From positions 580,260-644,259 of the forward strand of contig OW569351.1 of assembly GCA_937625935.1 (NCBI GenBank): a stretch of 64,000 nucleotides of DNA, written 5' to 3'. A program made the translations under genes and the position numbers. The notes under the pieces were generated by a model. It worked only from the letters and a program-made list of their open reading frames with translations. It had not been told where the DNA came from and searched no databases. Positions 38,976 through 49,929 of this stretch are shown one piece after another. The stretch's first letter is position 1. Every line of letters starts with the position of its first letter. Origin of the DNA: Tetramitus jugosus (lineage: Eukaryota; Heterolobosea; Eutetramitea; Acrasida; Vahlkampfiidae).

Positions 38976-41123
38976 ATGCATCCTTTTTCAAAAGGACAAG
39001 AGATGAGCAATTATCAAACCGGTCATCAGTCTTGGAACATTATTAATCAGCCACTTAAGAATCCGAACAATGGATTCCAGCTCGGACCTTCAGATAAAGA
39101 AGTTGTCACACCTGCCGTTGTTGTTAAAGACAAAAGAATGGTGGCTAAGAAGATGCAGGAAGCCAATTGGGAACCAATACTTTTTAAGGATGGTGCTACC
39201 TCTCTCTCAGTCCATAGTATTGATTCTGTTGATGATCTTGATTTTTCTGCTGTTTCTTCTTCGAAGATCCGTTCGAAGACCAGTTCCAAATCGAAGAAAC
39301 GTGGGACAAAATCGCATCGTGTTCTGTTGGATCAATTGAGAATCGAAGACAGTCTTCCAGTCGACCAAACCAAAATGGACGAAAGCATGTCGTATGTAGA
39401 ATTGGGTGTCGAGAGGGGTGACACGTTGGAACATGTTTATGATGAGCATATGAGAGTGGGAAACTACGCATATGATATCATTGTCCCTCATCATATTCTT
39501 GAGCCATTTCGACAGTTTGTACCCGCAGAATTGCAACCGGAGTATAGATACAATATATTTTCTCAAGAAAAGGAGCTGAAGACGCACTATGCCTACTTGG
39601 GCTGCCATGGAACTGGCACAGGCATTCACTGGGACATCTTTTCCTCCATTGGAATCAATCAAATGGTAGGTATCTACTACCCGGACAAGAAAGCAGATGT
39701 CTGTATCATCGGTTCCAAGGATAAAGATATCAAGGCTCAAAAAGACTCGATGTATGCTATATGGGTGTTTGGGGCTCCCCAACACCGTGAGGCTCTTCTC
39801 TCAAAGGTCCACAACTTGGCTACTGGTAAGAGATTCCTGCATTGGAGAAAGATATCAGATCTGGGATTGCCTTGTGTTTTTTTGAAGCAAAGTATTGGTG
39901 ATATCGTCATCATACCTCCTGGTTGGTTGCATCAGGTTTCCAACGTCAGTCATGACATGGATAAGGATGAGCGAGCCTGCTTAAAGATAGCATGGAACGT
40001 ACTGCATGTCAAGGATTTACCACTTACAAATGCAGAGTACGAAGTCCATCGAGCATATCACAGGGATACTACCTATGTGGTCCGCGCGTCTGCGTTTAGG
40101 TGTCTTTCTAATTTGCTAAACATGCATAAGCATAGTGATAAGGATAAGGAAGTCGTTCGAACGCTTTACAGTACCTTATCGCACTGGTTTGATGAGATAA
40201 GGCTTGATATTGATGTCATTCCCAGTTTGACACCAAACAAGGATTGTCTCACCTCCTATATGTGCTCTAGATGTGCCACTGATTTATTTGTCTTTGGATT
40301 CAACTGTTCTAGTTGTTACTCATTTCTCATTTGCCACAAGTGTGTCCTGATGAATGATACTTTGTGTCATCCTGAGAATTACAAGGTAGTTAGAACGAAC
40401 GATGTAGCATTCGAGGACGTCGACAAAACTCTGTCCAAAGCTCGAAGTCATCTGGAACAGTGGAATATTCAAATTGAACCAAATGAAGTCCCAAAGTTCA
40501 CTTGTGCCATGGCTCTTCAAAAGATTGAATATGAAAGAAGCAAGATGATGCTCCAGAAATTTCAACAATTGCTATTGAACGATAACGAACTGAAAGGCAA
40601 GTTGAAGAAATGTCACTTTTTTGAAGATGAAGAAAATGGCCTGGTTATCAGAGAGCTCACTCAACTGGAACTAATAATTGAAGCAACAAAGGTCGAACAA
40701 CATTACCTCTGGAAATTCAACTCTCGAAACATCTTACGTTTCGCAATCAAGGCCATAACTCCCGAGGATGTGATAGTGTTGAATATTCATCAAAACTTTC
40801 TATCCGATAATCACAAAGTCCAGATGGAGATTCTTTTGGGTCCAATGAAACCGTTGGTGTCAATATTGAATTTATTGAATGATAAACCTGAGGATGATCG
40901 AGAAGGTGCCATCATTGCTCTGACCGGCATTTTGCAATCAATCACGGATATAGGAAACAAGGCAATTAAGAGCAAAGGAGATGTACAAGAACCACCAAGA
41001 AAGAAACAAAGACTTCCAGCTGAAGGCTTCTGTTTGTCAATTGGAAAGCTGGTTCGAGTATGTGATAGTATTGATCAATGGTACTACCACAACGAACAAA
41101 AGAATATTATTTTCATGATTTAA
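38976..41123 (+). CDS. JmjC-domain protein with zinc finger
   Basis: 715 residues. Around residues 205-330 there is a JmjC oxygenase core: GTGTGIHWDIFSSIGINQMV (His-x-Asp iron ligands), IYYPDKKADV, and GDIVIIPPGWLHQVSNV (the last His). An iron site is therefore probably intact. A Cys cluster near residues 430-465 (YMCSRCATDLFVFGFNCSSC, then FLICHKC) resembles a ZZ-type finger. The C-terminal 200 residues are helical with a KKQR basic motif. It is likely a nuclear Fe(II)/2-oxoglutarate hydroxylase or demethylase; the substrate is unknown. It sits in accessory DNA between kinase-type genes. Confidence 0.85.
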   Translation: MHPFSKGQEMSNYQTGHQSWNIINQPLKNPNNGFQLGPSDKEVVTPAVVVKDKRMVAKKMQEANWEPILFKDGATSLSVHSIDSVDDLDFSAVSSSKIRSKTSSKSKKRGTKSHRVLLDQLRIEDSLPVDQTKMDESMSYVELGVERGDTLEHVYDEHMRVGNYAYDIIVPHHILEPFRQFVPAELQPEYRYNIFSQEKELKTHYAYLGCHGTGTGIHWDIFSSIGINQMVGIYYPDKKADVCIIGSKDKDIKAQKDSMYAIWVFGAPQHREALLSKVHNLATGKRFLHWRKISDLGLPCVFLKQSIGDIVIIPPGWLHQVSNVSHDMDKDERACLKIAWNVLHVKDLPLTNAEYEVHRAYHRDTTYVVRASAFRCLSNLLNMHKHSDKDKEVVRTLYSTLSHWFDEIRLDIDVIPSLTPNKDCLTSYMCSRCATDLFVFGFNCSSCYSFLICHKCVLMNDTLCHPENYKVVRTNDVAFEDVDKTLSKARSHLEQWNIQIEPNEVPKFTCAMALQKIEYERSKMMLQKFQQLLLNDNELKGKLKKCHFFEDEENGLVIRELTQLELIIEATKVEQHYLWKFNSRNILRFAIKAITPEDVIVLNIHQNFLSDNHKVQMEILLGPMKPLVSILNLLNDKPEDDREGAIIALTGILQSITDIGNKAIKSKGDVQEPPRKKQRLPAEGFCLSIGKLVRVCDSIDQWYYHNEQKNIIFMI

Positions 41124-42945
41124 TACAAGCAGAAGATAGACAGAGAGGGTACCGACTACATTGTAGATAATAAAGAGGTTTGAAAGTTGCCATACCTAGA
41201 AATTCATTTGCGGTATCTTCACTCCTTGATCCTATCCCTCGAACAGAGATACGTTTATCATCTCAAACATAGATGGAAGTGCAACTACGGACGATATTGA
41301 ACCAGGATACGTTTGTGATAGCAAACGTCTGTGAGTTCACAACTACGGTTGTTCAACTTTCCAACATGGACAAAACAGACAATGACAAGTTGATTTCAAA
41401 CAAATAACTAAAGAAATAAAATGAATCCCTGTAGTGACATCATCCTCTATTTATTCGACCAGTATATCGACACGCGTCAATACTTTTTCCATACAACCAT
41501 GACTGGATTGAAGTGCTACACACCAATCACGATTCCTGTTGGTCGCACTAATAAGGGCAATCCCCTCAGTCAAGGTCAAGAAGAATATAATGCCAAACAG
41601 AGAAGTGCGAGAGCTCGACCTATTTTTCGGTTGTAAAACCAAAATCCCGCGCCACCTTCGGGGAAATTAAAACAAAGTTGAAGAGTTTCACCACAGCATG
41701 GGCTGAAAGTGAACACCAACAAGATTACCTGTTTTCCATTGCTTGTGGAATCAGTTGTTGTTGTTGTATGAAAAGAATTGAAAAGATGTGCCACTTTTCG
41801 CATGTGTAACATGGTCAACCGAAAAAAAAACACCGACAACAAAAAATTGTTGAAAAAAAAACATCCAATCAAGCACAACCATCACAACAACTCAACAACA
41901 CTCTCTTGTTTTTTTTGAATCATGAAGTCAATGTTTGTGAGGCTTGCTTTGGTGCGACTCCACAGAGTACATCAAAGCACGAAGATTGAACATTGATGAC
42001 ATGAAGCCAAAATAACAAGTTGATATCATTGAGTCGTGTGCAAAGAGGCTGACTTTGGGAGATTGCTAAAGCTCTCTCTCAAGGTATGAAGATTGCACAT
42101 TGACTCAATAGATAGAACAAGTAATAATGTTGTTGCTGCTGTGAAGAGTGAAAATGATGATTGTTGTCTTGTTTAGGCATCTTTTTTCTGTCAAAACAAT
42201 CTTTTATTTGTGTTTGTCTCCCTCCCTCTTTTTTTTTGAATTACAACCAGAGTGGTTGCGCTGTAGATTTCGTAAAATGCCGTCACTTTGTTTGTTGTCA
42301 GTCAGAGCATTAACAACCATCTAGCTCCTTCGAGCTTGTGAAGAGGCGATGCATCACCTCAACACATCTCCGTTTCGTGTGGTGCACAAACAGATTTGCC
42401 TGCACCTTTTTGTGACCTCCTTCTGCACTGACTTCTTTGGTCACTTGCTTTGTCGCTCCTTTTCTCTTCACCAACCTTGTCTCTATGTTTTCTGGCCTTT
42501 CATAGTTGTTGTTTTCTTCGATCTCGAAGTTGTCCTTGCACATGAGGTGTGACTGGTGTTGTGTCGTGACTACACGGCGGAAGATCATCTTGAGTATATT
42601 TCTTTATCTCACTACACTCACTCCAAAGCTACTATACCTCTTGGTCAAATCAGAATTCTTTAACCCCTTGTTATTGGCGCCCAAAATATTTCGCTCTTGT
42701 GAGATTCCCTCTCCACCATAACTTTCCTTTTTATTTGTTTGATTGATATTTGACAGCCAGTAAAATTATAGTGTAGTCATATCGTTTGATGTTCGTGTTC
42801 TTGTAATTCGCACTCCTGAAACAACTTTCCCAATCCATCACATACTATGTGACACATCTCTCCTTCAACAACTGAGACTCTCTGTCTTCATATAAATTCT
42901 TCAGAATTCTACTAAATGCATTCTTTGGTGTACCAACTATCTCTG
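41124..42945. other. Long stretch without a confident gene
   Basis: About 1.8 kb. Short ATG-initiated frames are present (41421-41636 plus strand, 71 codons; 42310-42588 minus strand, 92 codons, basic), but neither resembles a known family. The sequence is AT-rich with poly(A) and poly(T) runs near 41820-41910 and 42220. The phrase acgaagattgaacattga near 41979 recurs loosely near 42089. It may be decayed DNA. Confidence 0.4.
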
Positions 42946-43401
42946 TCACTGCATTCTCATAGTTCTCTGATGATCTTTAGTGTAGGATGCATTCATCAAA
43001 AAGCACTTCAATTTGAACCTCTTATTATCTGCTGTTCCAGATCTGGACATCTCATACTGCTTCAAGTAGGTATCTAGATTCTTACCTTTGAGTAGAGCTA
43101 CTTCCTTCGTAGTTATAGCACGTAATACTATCTGTTGTTGCTTCTGCTGTTGTGTTGTATCTGCTGAGGTGGATGCCGATGTTCCAGAGTTAATCTGCTG
43201 CTGTGATTCTCTGATGAGGTCTGGCAGAGCTGTATTTTCAACATCTTCCTTCTGAGTCTGTTGTATCTCTTCTGGTTTCTTCTGCTCATACTCTCGAATG
43301 GCTTTCATCTGTATATACTTTGGATCAAAGATCTGGCAGTCATTGTCATAGAAAAAGCTCTCTCTAATCACATGTATAGTTCTATATCTGTTTGAGTCCA
43401 T
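42946..43401 (-). CDS. Hypothetical protein with a SAP-like segment
   Basis: 151 residues from the ATG at 43401. The middle is Gln/Thr-rich (STSADTTQQQKQQQ). The C-terminal part, ALLKGKNLDTYLKQYEMSRS followed by KRFKLKCFLMNA, has the helix-turn-helix spacing of a SAP DNA-binding motif, but the match is weak. The first 15 codons overlap the left arm of a 27-bp inverted repeat (43363-43501). This is unusual for an ordinary gene and suggests a mobile or recombined origin. Confidence 0.4.
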   Translation of the reverse strand: MDSNRYRTIHVIRESFFYDNDCQIFDPKYIQMKAIREYEQKKPEEIQQTQKEDVENTALPDLIRESQQQINSGTSASTSADTTQQQKQQQIVLRAITTKEVALLKGKNLDTYLKQYEMSRSGTADNKRFKLKCFLMNASYTKDHQRTMRMQ

Positions 43402-43501
43402 AGATACGCTTTAGATCGCAAACGTAGGTGGAACTTCACCTACAGTTCCGCAAATTGAAATATCACTTGAGACAAGATATAGAACTATACATGTGATTAG
43501 A
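43363..43501. repeat. Large perfect inverted repeat, 27-bp arms with 85-base spacer
   Basis: Arms 43363-43389 and 43475-43501 are perfect reverse complements. The spacer contains its own small hairpin (gtaggtg ... cacctac, near 43424-43443). Confidence 0.85.
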
Positions 43502-43989
43502 ATATCATCTAAGTGTATAGAGGAATTCTTGCTGCACATGTATCTTGTGTCACATACCTTTTTACCACGTACTACAAGTTTATCGAGTGATATCAGCCAT
43601 TGAGACATGTCGTTATCTTGGTCTGATAAACATAAGGTGATGATAAGAAGTATTTTGTATTTGATATGGATGTAGGAAGAAGCTGTGAGATCCGAAATGC
43701 AATATCATAGACGTTGAGACATCAATAGAATTTAACGATTTAATGAGTTTTGATACCCTCGGAAGAACTAAATCATTGGATGTCCTTTCTCCAAAAGAGC
43801 CAAAATCACCCACGATGAAAATCAAAGCCACCATACATCTGCTTCTGGTGCTAATGACAATTTCTAAGCATTGTCCTTTGGGACCAAGACTGTATTCAAA
43901 AAAATCATCATTTCATTTCTGAACACGTTTCCTATCTGGTACGTCGTGACAATGATATGACAGTAAGAATATAAAGGTTACAAATAGTC

Positions 43990-44290
43990 ACGAGATGGTA
44001 CGTGGATACGAAGAATGAGAAATCACACAAAAAGTAAAGTTGCATAGCTGTTCAAATTTATTGAGGATGAGTTGGAGGGGATGAAAGTAAGTAGTGGTAA
44101 TTATGACAGTGTGGTTGTTGATGTAGAAGAGGTGGTGTTCTGGTGTTGTGTGAACTGAAGAAGAGAAGCAGTGCATGGATACGAAGAATGAGAAGTGAGA
44201 AGCAATGCTATTGATGATGCGTTGGAGAGGATGAGAGCAGTGATAATTGTACATGTTCTGGGTGTGGTGTTGTGTGAACTGTTGAACAAA
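43990..44290. repeat. Two diverged tandem copies of a ~170-bp unit
   Basis: Three landmarks recur in the same order: ggatacgaagaatgagaa (44004 and 44175), gatgagttggaggggatga / gatgcgttggagaggatga (44065 and 44215), and gtgttgtgtgaactg (44142 and 44268). The repeat has no reading-frame logic and lies in decayed sequence. Confidence 0.65.
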
Positions 44291-45850
44291 GGTGTTCAAC
44301 AAGTTGACAATCGAGAAGTCTCAACTTACCCCAGGCAATTTGATATGAAAAGTGCAGAGGAGACAGCCAAGCAATTATTTGATGACTATAAATTGAAATG
44401 ATTACATCAAACAACGGTTCTTCAACAATTGAAGAAGGAAGATAAAAATTTGATGCAAGGTGAAGTGGGTAAGAAAAAGAGGAAAGCATGTAGTCAGTCT
44501 ATCTCGTCTGCAATGGAGATGGAGTCACCAACGAAAAAGGTTCAAGCTTCATCATTTGTTTCTGGTATCTCGTCAGAGCAGAGATATCTACAATTGGTAG
44601 AAAATGGTACCAAGTTAACAATTAATGATGTAGATTGGATACCGCATTTTGAGAAAAGAATGTTCCAAGAACAACTTGGGAGGTATCGGTTCGGCTGAAA
44701 CTCTTCGAACTCGATTATTTCAACAACTGTTCACACTGATCATCCTGAATTGGATGTGATTCAGTCAGTGGAATCAGCTTTGATAAGAATGGAAGCCAAG
44801 AAAAACGCGGATGAAACAGATAGAATATTAAATGAGCGTTTAGCTCAACTGGATGAAATCGACAGGAGAGAGATTGAACAATATTCACCGGTTTATCCAT
44901 CTCATTCGTCAGATTTTGTTGATATTGAAAACTGAAGAGTGCATGTGTGTTCTTGGTGGAATTGATGAAAGATGTTTATCTTGGAGTTTGAGTTGTGTCA
45001 CTGTATCCATCACTTGTTTGGTTGTTGTTACAAATGTCAGGTGTGAATGTTTCAATGAGGAGGCACTAGTTCAACATTGGGTCACGTTTTTCATCTGGGT
45101 CCTCATGGGTCCGGGAGTTTGGTGGCAAATATAACTGTTCAAAGCAGTTGGTTTCGTATTGATGAGTGTCATGGTCTGAGATGGATGTGAGACCCAGTTA
45201 GGAGTGTCATTGTCCTACAACACTTGATGTGCACAACAGGCCAATAAGGCATATGCAACAGCTCATGAAGCTCTCGTTTTCCGAAATTCAATCATTTTTC
45301 CACAGTACAAAGAGTGATGCATCACCATTGCGTGTTGAACCATTAGAACCATATGTCATTGGTGGTGGTAGTGGTGGTAGTGGTGGTAGTACCAATATGT
45401 CTTTTGGTTCCACCTCTTCCACGACACCGCATCATTTGGAAGCTCGGTCAGTAGTCCAAGTGTTGAGTACAATGCATCTCCTCCAATTTTTAACCCAATA
45501 CTTCCACCTGATGTCGTTCTAGTTTCAAGCACTGGTAGTGCATCATCAGGTATTGAGAAGGTGAAGACCCTATCTGATCCAACGGAGCAAGGTGAACTTG
45601 CATTCAAAGAGAACGATATCTTGACCGTGTTGGAAAAGAATCCTGATTGTTGGTGGTTTGGTGTTCTGTGACTTTTTCCCATCAAACTTTGTTGAGTCAT
45701 CGACCAGTGTTGACCCGCGAACCCTGCTCTGATGTCATTCCTCTACCGAAACAACTACTGCCCATCTCAGACAGTACAAAATCATGTACAAAATTGAAAT
45801 TGTACATATTACACAGTGGGAAGTCCAATTTTTCGTAAATACCTCCCAAT
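44290..45850 (+). pseudogene. Decayed SH3-domain protein gene
   Basis: Short coding-like pieces lie in different frames. Near 45556-45660 is an SH3 core (GELAFKENDILTVLEKNPDC then WWFG), which stops at a TGA. The expected SH3 ending FFPSNFVESS is found immediately after in another frame (near 45669-45700). The domain is thus broken by a small deletion with frameshift. Upstream pieces (around 44429-44698 and 44750-44935) are charged and helical and could be other parts of the gene. Their relation is uncertain. Confidence 0.6.
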
Positions 45851-46255
45851 ATCCATTCAATTGGTCATTCTTGTATCAGGTGAAACTCATCACAATGTTT
45901 TCTCTCTAACGACCACTGAGTTGCTGCACGTTGTATTGGTCGGAAAAACAATTGATGCAGAACAACGTGTTGGAAATTGGCGCACTGTACTGTGGGACAA
46001 GCAAAGCACCAAAACACTCAAATCGCCTGATCCAGATGCTGAGAAGCAAGAGGAAAAGCAAGGCGAAAGTTCAGCTCTTCCATCCCGAGGTCATCACCAT
46101 CATCATATGTAATGCAATATAATGTTCTACGGCTCGGTTTGGGGTCTGATTTTGCGCTGCCACGGAAGTTTTATCCGATTGTAACAATTTCGCGAAACCT
46201 TTTGCGATTTTTTGCGGTTGAGACCAACAAACATTCAACAAAAAAACAATCAATA

Positions 46256-47833
46256 ATGGAACAGCAAGACATCATCCAAGTTTTAGCGAACATCGCCAGT
46301 GAACGGGAGAAAACAAAACGAGAACAGGAGAAAACAAAACGAGAAATAGAACAGGAGAAAACAAAACGAGAACAGGAGAAAACAAAACAAATTGATATTG
46401 TAGAACGACAAAAGACCAGGAGAGCAGAACTAGAATTTCAGAGTGACAACAAAAGATACAAGTTGGATTCAACCACTTATGCATCGTATTATAGTAGGAT
46501 CAAACCCTTCGAGACTATCGTCCTTCCTGGGAGCCTTTGGAAACCAAAAACTTTGAACTATGACTTTCCTTCTCAAACCAGCACCAATGAGGTGTTTGTT
46601 CAAGAAACATTTGGGGAAATCTTTAAAGTGCTTGAAGTTGATTCCTCTCTCAAAGTTCATGACACGCACTCCAAAAACTGGCTAAAAGGCGAGGAGGAAC
46701 AGCTATTATCACCGGATTTTGCAATTACTCTGAGAAAATTTGAAATTGACTTGAAGGACAAGAATATCGGTCCATTACTGTCGAAGATTGTGATCGGTGT
46801 AGGTGATGTCAAAGCACCTCATGTCAATATTGAAACAGACACAATGCTTGGACAAATAACCTTCTATATGCGAACGATCCTAGAACTACATCAGACGAGA
46901 AGGTACGCAATCTATGGATTTTTATCCAATTACAATTCGATTATCCTCTTGAGAGCAGATAGAAACATGGATGGGAGAACTATACAAATTACACGAACAA
47001 AATCCCTACTCTTTGCTCCAACTGATGGATCACAGAGCACTATTGGTCTAGATATGTTGTCAGGACTATTGAACATGAAGTCTGACGAGTTAGATTCTAT
47101 AAATGCAATCATCGAACCAAATGAAAGTATGGCCCTTAGAAAATTCTTAGGAGAAGGTTTGACATCTTGTGTTTTTCAGAACCGTGACAACCAAGCAGTG
47201 AAGGTATGTCAAGAAGAAAAATTCTTAGCCTGTTTTGAAAATGAGGCTCGCATCCTCGAACATCTGCATGCTCATCTAGGGGAGTATAGTGCAAATATTC
47301 CCAAAATGATTCATCACTCTCGAGGATACATCACATTGGGGATACTGGCACCACTTGAGGTACTTACGAAGGAAAAAGGCTTGATATTAATTGACCTATT
47401 GAAGAAACTGCACTCGCTTTCTTTTGGTCATAGAGATATAAGACCAGATAATATTTTATTAGACAGTATTGGGCGTCCAGTTTTGATTGACTGGGGTTTT
47501 GCTCACAAATTGAATGAAGAATGTGTGTTTGCGGGAACTATTACCTTTTGTGCGAATGACTACCTGAGAGAGAAGCAAAATCGAACGATCAGTTTACGAG
47601 AGTACAAGGCTGTGTATGATTGTGAATCACTATTGAAAACATTCTGTTTTTTAAAAGATGATGACAAGTCTGTCTATCAATTTACTGGAACTGATGAAGA
47701 ACGATTCCGGCAATCCTACAACTTCTGGCATGACTATGACAGGTACAATTTTCAGGAGATTGCGACCAAATTGAAGTCGAGTGATATGTATGATGCTCTT
47801 ACTTCATTCTTCGATGAAGGACATTCACAATGA
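46256..47833 (+). CDS. Crinkler-like protein: PD-(D/E)XK nuclease domain fused to a protein kinase
   Basis: 525 residues from the ATG at 46256; an earlier ATG at 46112 gives an unlikely 48-residue extension. A coiled coil made of tandem EKTKRE/EQEKTKREQ repeats covers residues ~18-45. A PD-(D/E)XK-type nuclease core follows, with LLSPDFAITL (Pro153-Asp154) and IVIGVGDVKAP (Asp184-x-Lys186). The C-terminal ~190 residues are a kinase with LSFGHRDIRPDNILL (HRD 392-394) and LIDWGFAHKL (DWG at 412). This nuclease-kinase order is that of Crinkler-RHS-type proteins, seen as oomycete/chytrid effectors and in free-living protists. All key residues are present. The nuclease call rests on motif spacing. 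Confidence 0.75.
   Translation: MEQQDIIQVLANIASEREKTKREQEKTKREIEQEKTKREQEKTKQIDIVERQKTRRAELEFQSDNKRYKLDSTTYASYYSRIKPFETIVLPGSLWKPKTLNYDFPSQTSTNEVFVQETFGEIFKVLEVDSSLKVHDTHSKNWLKGEEEQLLSPDFAITLRKFEIDLKDKNIGPLLSKIVIGVGDVKAPHVNIETDTMLGQITFYMRTILELHQTRRYAIYGFLSNYNSIILLRADRNMDGRTIQITRTKSLLFAPTDGSQSTIGLDMLSGLLNMKSDELDSINAIIEPNESMALRKFLGEGLTSCVFQNRDNQAVKVCQEEKFLACFENEARILEHLHAHLGEYSANIPKMIHHSRGYITLGILAPLEVLTKEKGLILIDLLKKLHSLSFGHRDIRPDNILLDSIGRPVLIDWGFAHKLNEECVFAGTITFCANDYLREKQNRTISLREYKAVYDCESLLKTFCFLKDDDKSVYQFTGTDEERFRQSYNFWHDYDRYNFQEIATKLKSSDMYDALTSFFDEGHSQ
46305..46390 (+). repeat. In-frame tandem repeat encoding the coiled coil
   Basis: Four imperfect units of gagaaaacaaaacgagaac encode repeated EKTKREQ. 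Copy-number changes by multiples of three would keep the frame. Confidence 0.8.
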
Positions 47834-48089
47834 ACCTTGTAGTTGTTTATGCGAAATGAACAAGATAAGAGTTGCTAGGTGAATGAAGACTCTCTCCGGG
47901 ACTACCATCAGTGAGGTGCGTCAGTGTGTCATGTGTCATTTTGTAAAATTTTTGTTGCCATCGTCTTCAAAACACTCTTCTTGGCAATGCTTGGTCAATT
48001 CTGTTGTTTCTGGCTGCTCGGCCTTGTCTTCCAAAGAGCACAATAGCATATAGTGTGCAACCACAATCACAACATTAAATGACTCATTC

Positions 48090-48320
48090 TTCAGATACTC
48101 TAAAGAGACTGGTCCTGATTCTACTTGTGCTATCAAGGATAAGAATATTGCTTGTTGGGGAGGCTTGATGTACATTTCACCTACTTCTATTCCAGGAGGT
48201 AATGCAAACTTTACTCAAATTGTTTCTGGTGGAGGAGCGAGTGCTGGTGGAAGTTACATGCTTGACACTTGGATTTTGGCCGAAGGATTTGTTGGCGCAA
48301 AGATCGGAAGTTAGACATTC
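48090..48320 (+). pseudogene. RCC1-repeat gene fragment
   Basis: An open stretch reads STCAIKDKNIACWGG, then SPTSIPGGNANFTQIVSGGG, the hallmark pattern of an RCC1_2-type blade. It lacks a start, covers about one and a half blades and ends at TAG. No continuation was found nearby, so it is a remnant. Antisense frames here look like shadows. Confidence 0.5.
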
Positions 48321-48949
48321 CATCAAACACCGCTCAGGGCTAAACTCTGTCATTGGGCCTCTTCTACAGGTAGTGCCTACGATGATCCGTTTGTTGTGAA
48401 AAATTCAATGCTCTCGACATCCGTAGTCGATGATGGTATAATCGAAAGGATGCAAAGATCTTTGAACTAAACAATAAGTGACTAATTCAGCTGATATTGA
48501 TATGACTCGGGTTGTCTTCTTTCGCAGTCATCATTCACCATTGATTCATCGTGCTGAGATGAACGAGTCAAGTCAGTAGATGGAACCTCTGTCTCTTTGG
48601 CAGAGGACGCGTTGGATGCGGATCTCAGTGTCACCATCAGATGTAGATGGAGGGTTATGAGTCACAGTAGTTGGAACCTCAACTACCCCTCTGTTCACTG
48701 TTGATTCATCTTGCTGAGATGAACAAATTAACTGGGTTTCAGCTTGAGGTGGATTTGGTTTAACAAAGGTGCCTCTTTCCATGATTCCTACCATACGTGT
48801 TAATTGATGGTTTGACATCAAGGAAAAAGAATATTTACAACAATACATCCTGTATCCACAGACGCATCCATGGCCAACACAATGGCCAACTCGTCTTTGC
48901 TAAAACCATGAACAATATATTGCCTGGTTTCAACTGACTTGACAATGAA

Positions 48950-49620
48950 AACATCTTTACTGGGAAATTATTATTATAATTGATGTAGAATAGAAGTATC
49001 TATCAACAATAATCGCACCTCCACGGGTTGAACCAAAGAGAGAAATCAGTTCTTCATTCCCGTTACCACCAATCACACGAACAATTGAACGGTCAGGGAA
49101 GGAAAAGCAGAGCAAGAAAATATCTGATGTTGAGCCTGAACTATCCTTGTTTTGAAATGCGATGTTTGAAAATATGCTTAATTCTGATTGGTGACTTGAA
49201 ATTTCCTGCACGGAAAAATTGCCCAAACTCACCCACCAACCTGAAACCATAAAGATACTGAAAAGAAGGAGTAATAGTTCAAATGGAGATCACTTGTCTG
49301 AAGAGATGGAACAAAGTGGATTCACAACACACACATCATTTGTGTTCGATGGACCCTTGTTCTTCAACAAAGAAGCAGCTCCCACATTCAATGAACCAGA
49401 GTTAAATTCTCCCAGAACAATCACCTCTCTCTTTACTTGGTGAAGCAACAATTGCTTCACATTTTCATTTAAATCTCCACTCAAGTGAGTGGAAGTGATA
49501 TTTGGGCCATACTGAGCTCGAATACAACTCACAGGGTGATCCTAATTTGTGGAATGGAATTCTATGGAATCACAGCTAACAACACGAACCAACACAATAA
49601 ATAGACAAGTTTCATGATGC
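48950..49620 (-). pseudogene. Decayed SBBP (beta-propeller) repeat protein gene
   Basis: A signal peptide start (MKLVYLLCWFVLLAVIP) is readable at 49617 and stops shortly after. Two propeller pieces follow in separate frames. One has EVIVLGEFNSGSLNVGAASL and NDVCVV (49532-49290). The other has SDIFLLCFSFPDRSIVRVIG and GGAIIVDRYFYSTS (49250-48957). Both fit seven-bladed SBBP repeats (variants of V-x-V-x-G-x-F-x2-G-x-L-x-F/V-G). At least two frame breaks separate signal peptide and blades. It is related in type to the propeller remnant at 51742-53490. Confidence 0.6.
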
Positions 49621-49929
49621 TACGGTGATTGTTAAATTTTGTTATTTTCTTCTTGTTTCCAAACCCAAGCCCAAATGAACCGAGAGGTTTTGGATGAATT
49701 CGGAACTTTTGGTACATACAAAGAGTGTTATGCAGCAAAACCTCCTGACAAGGGCACGTAATAAAATCGATAAACGCTCCCTTTAGGTGCCATTGTTCTC
49801 ATTGTCGAACCAAACATGATCTACACGAACCTTCAATTGTAACATTTCTGCACTTTCCTGGTAGATTGCAAAAAGAACCACAAAAACCTTCCCGGCACTG
49901 GATATCCCATTTGTGCATTTCAAGAAGAA

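Noticed and set aside
39207-39785. 192-codon minus-strand frame
   Set aside because: It is antisense to the JmjC gene, which has clear catalytic motifs.
48573-48848. 91-codon minus-strand frame with an ATG
   Set aside because: Low-complexity Thr/Pro/Gln sequence with no family resemblance, lying between broken genes; probably chance or debris.
49290-49532. Endonuclease/phosphatase domain (STHL...GEFNS resembling TH...GDFN)
   Set aside because: The surrounding residues fit an SBBP propeller blade better, and the adjacent frame also carries SBBP-type blades.
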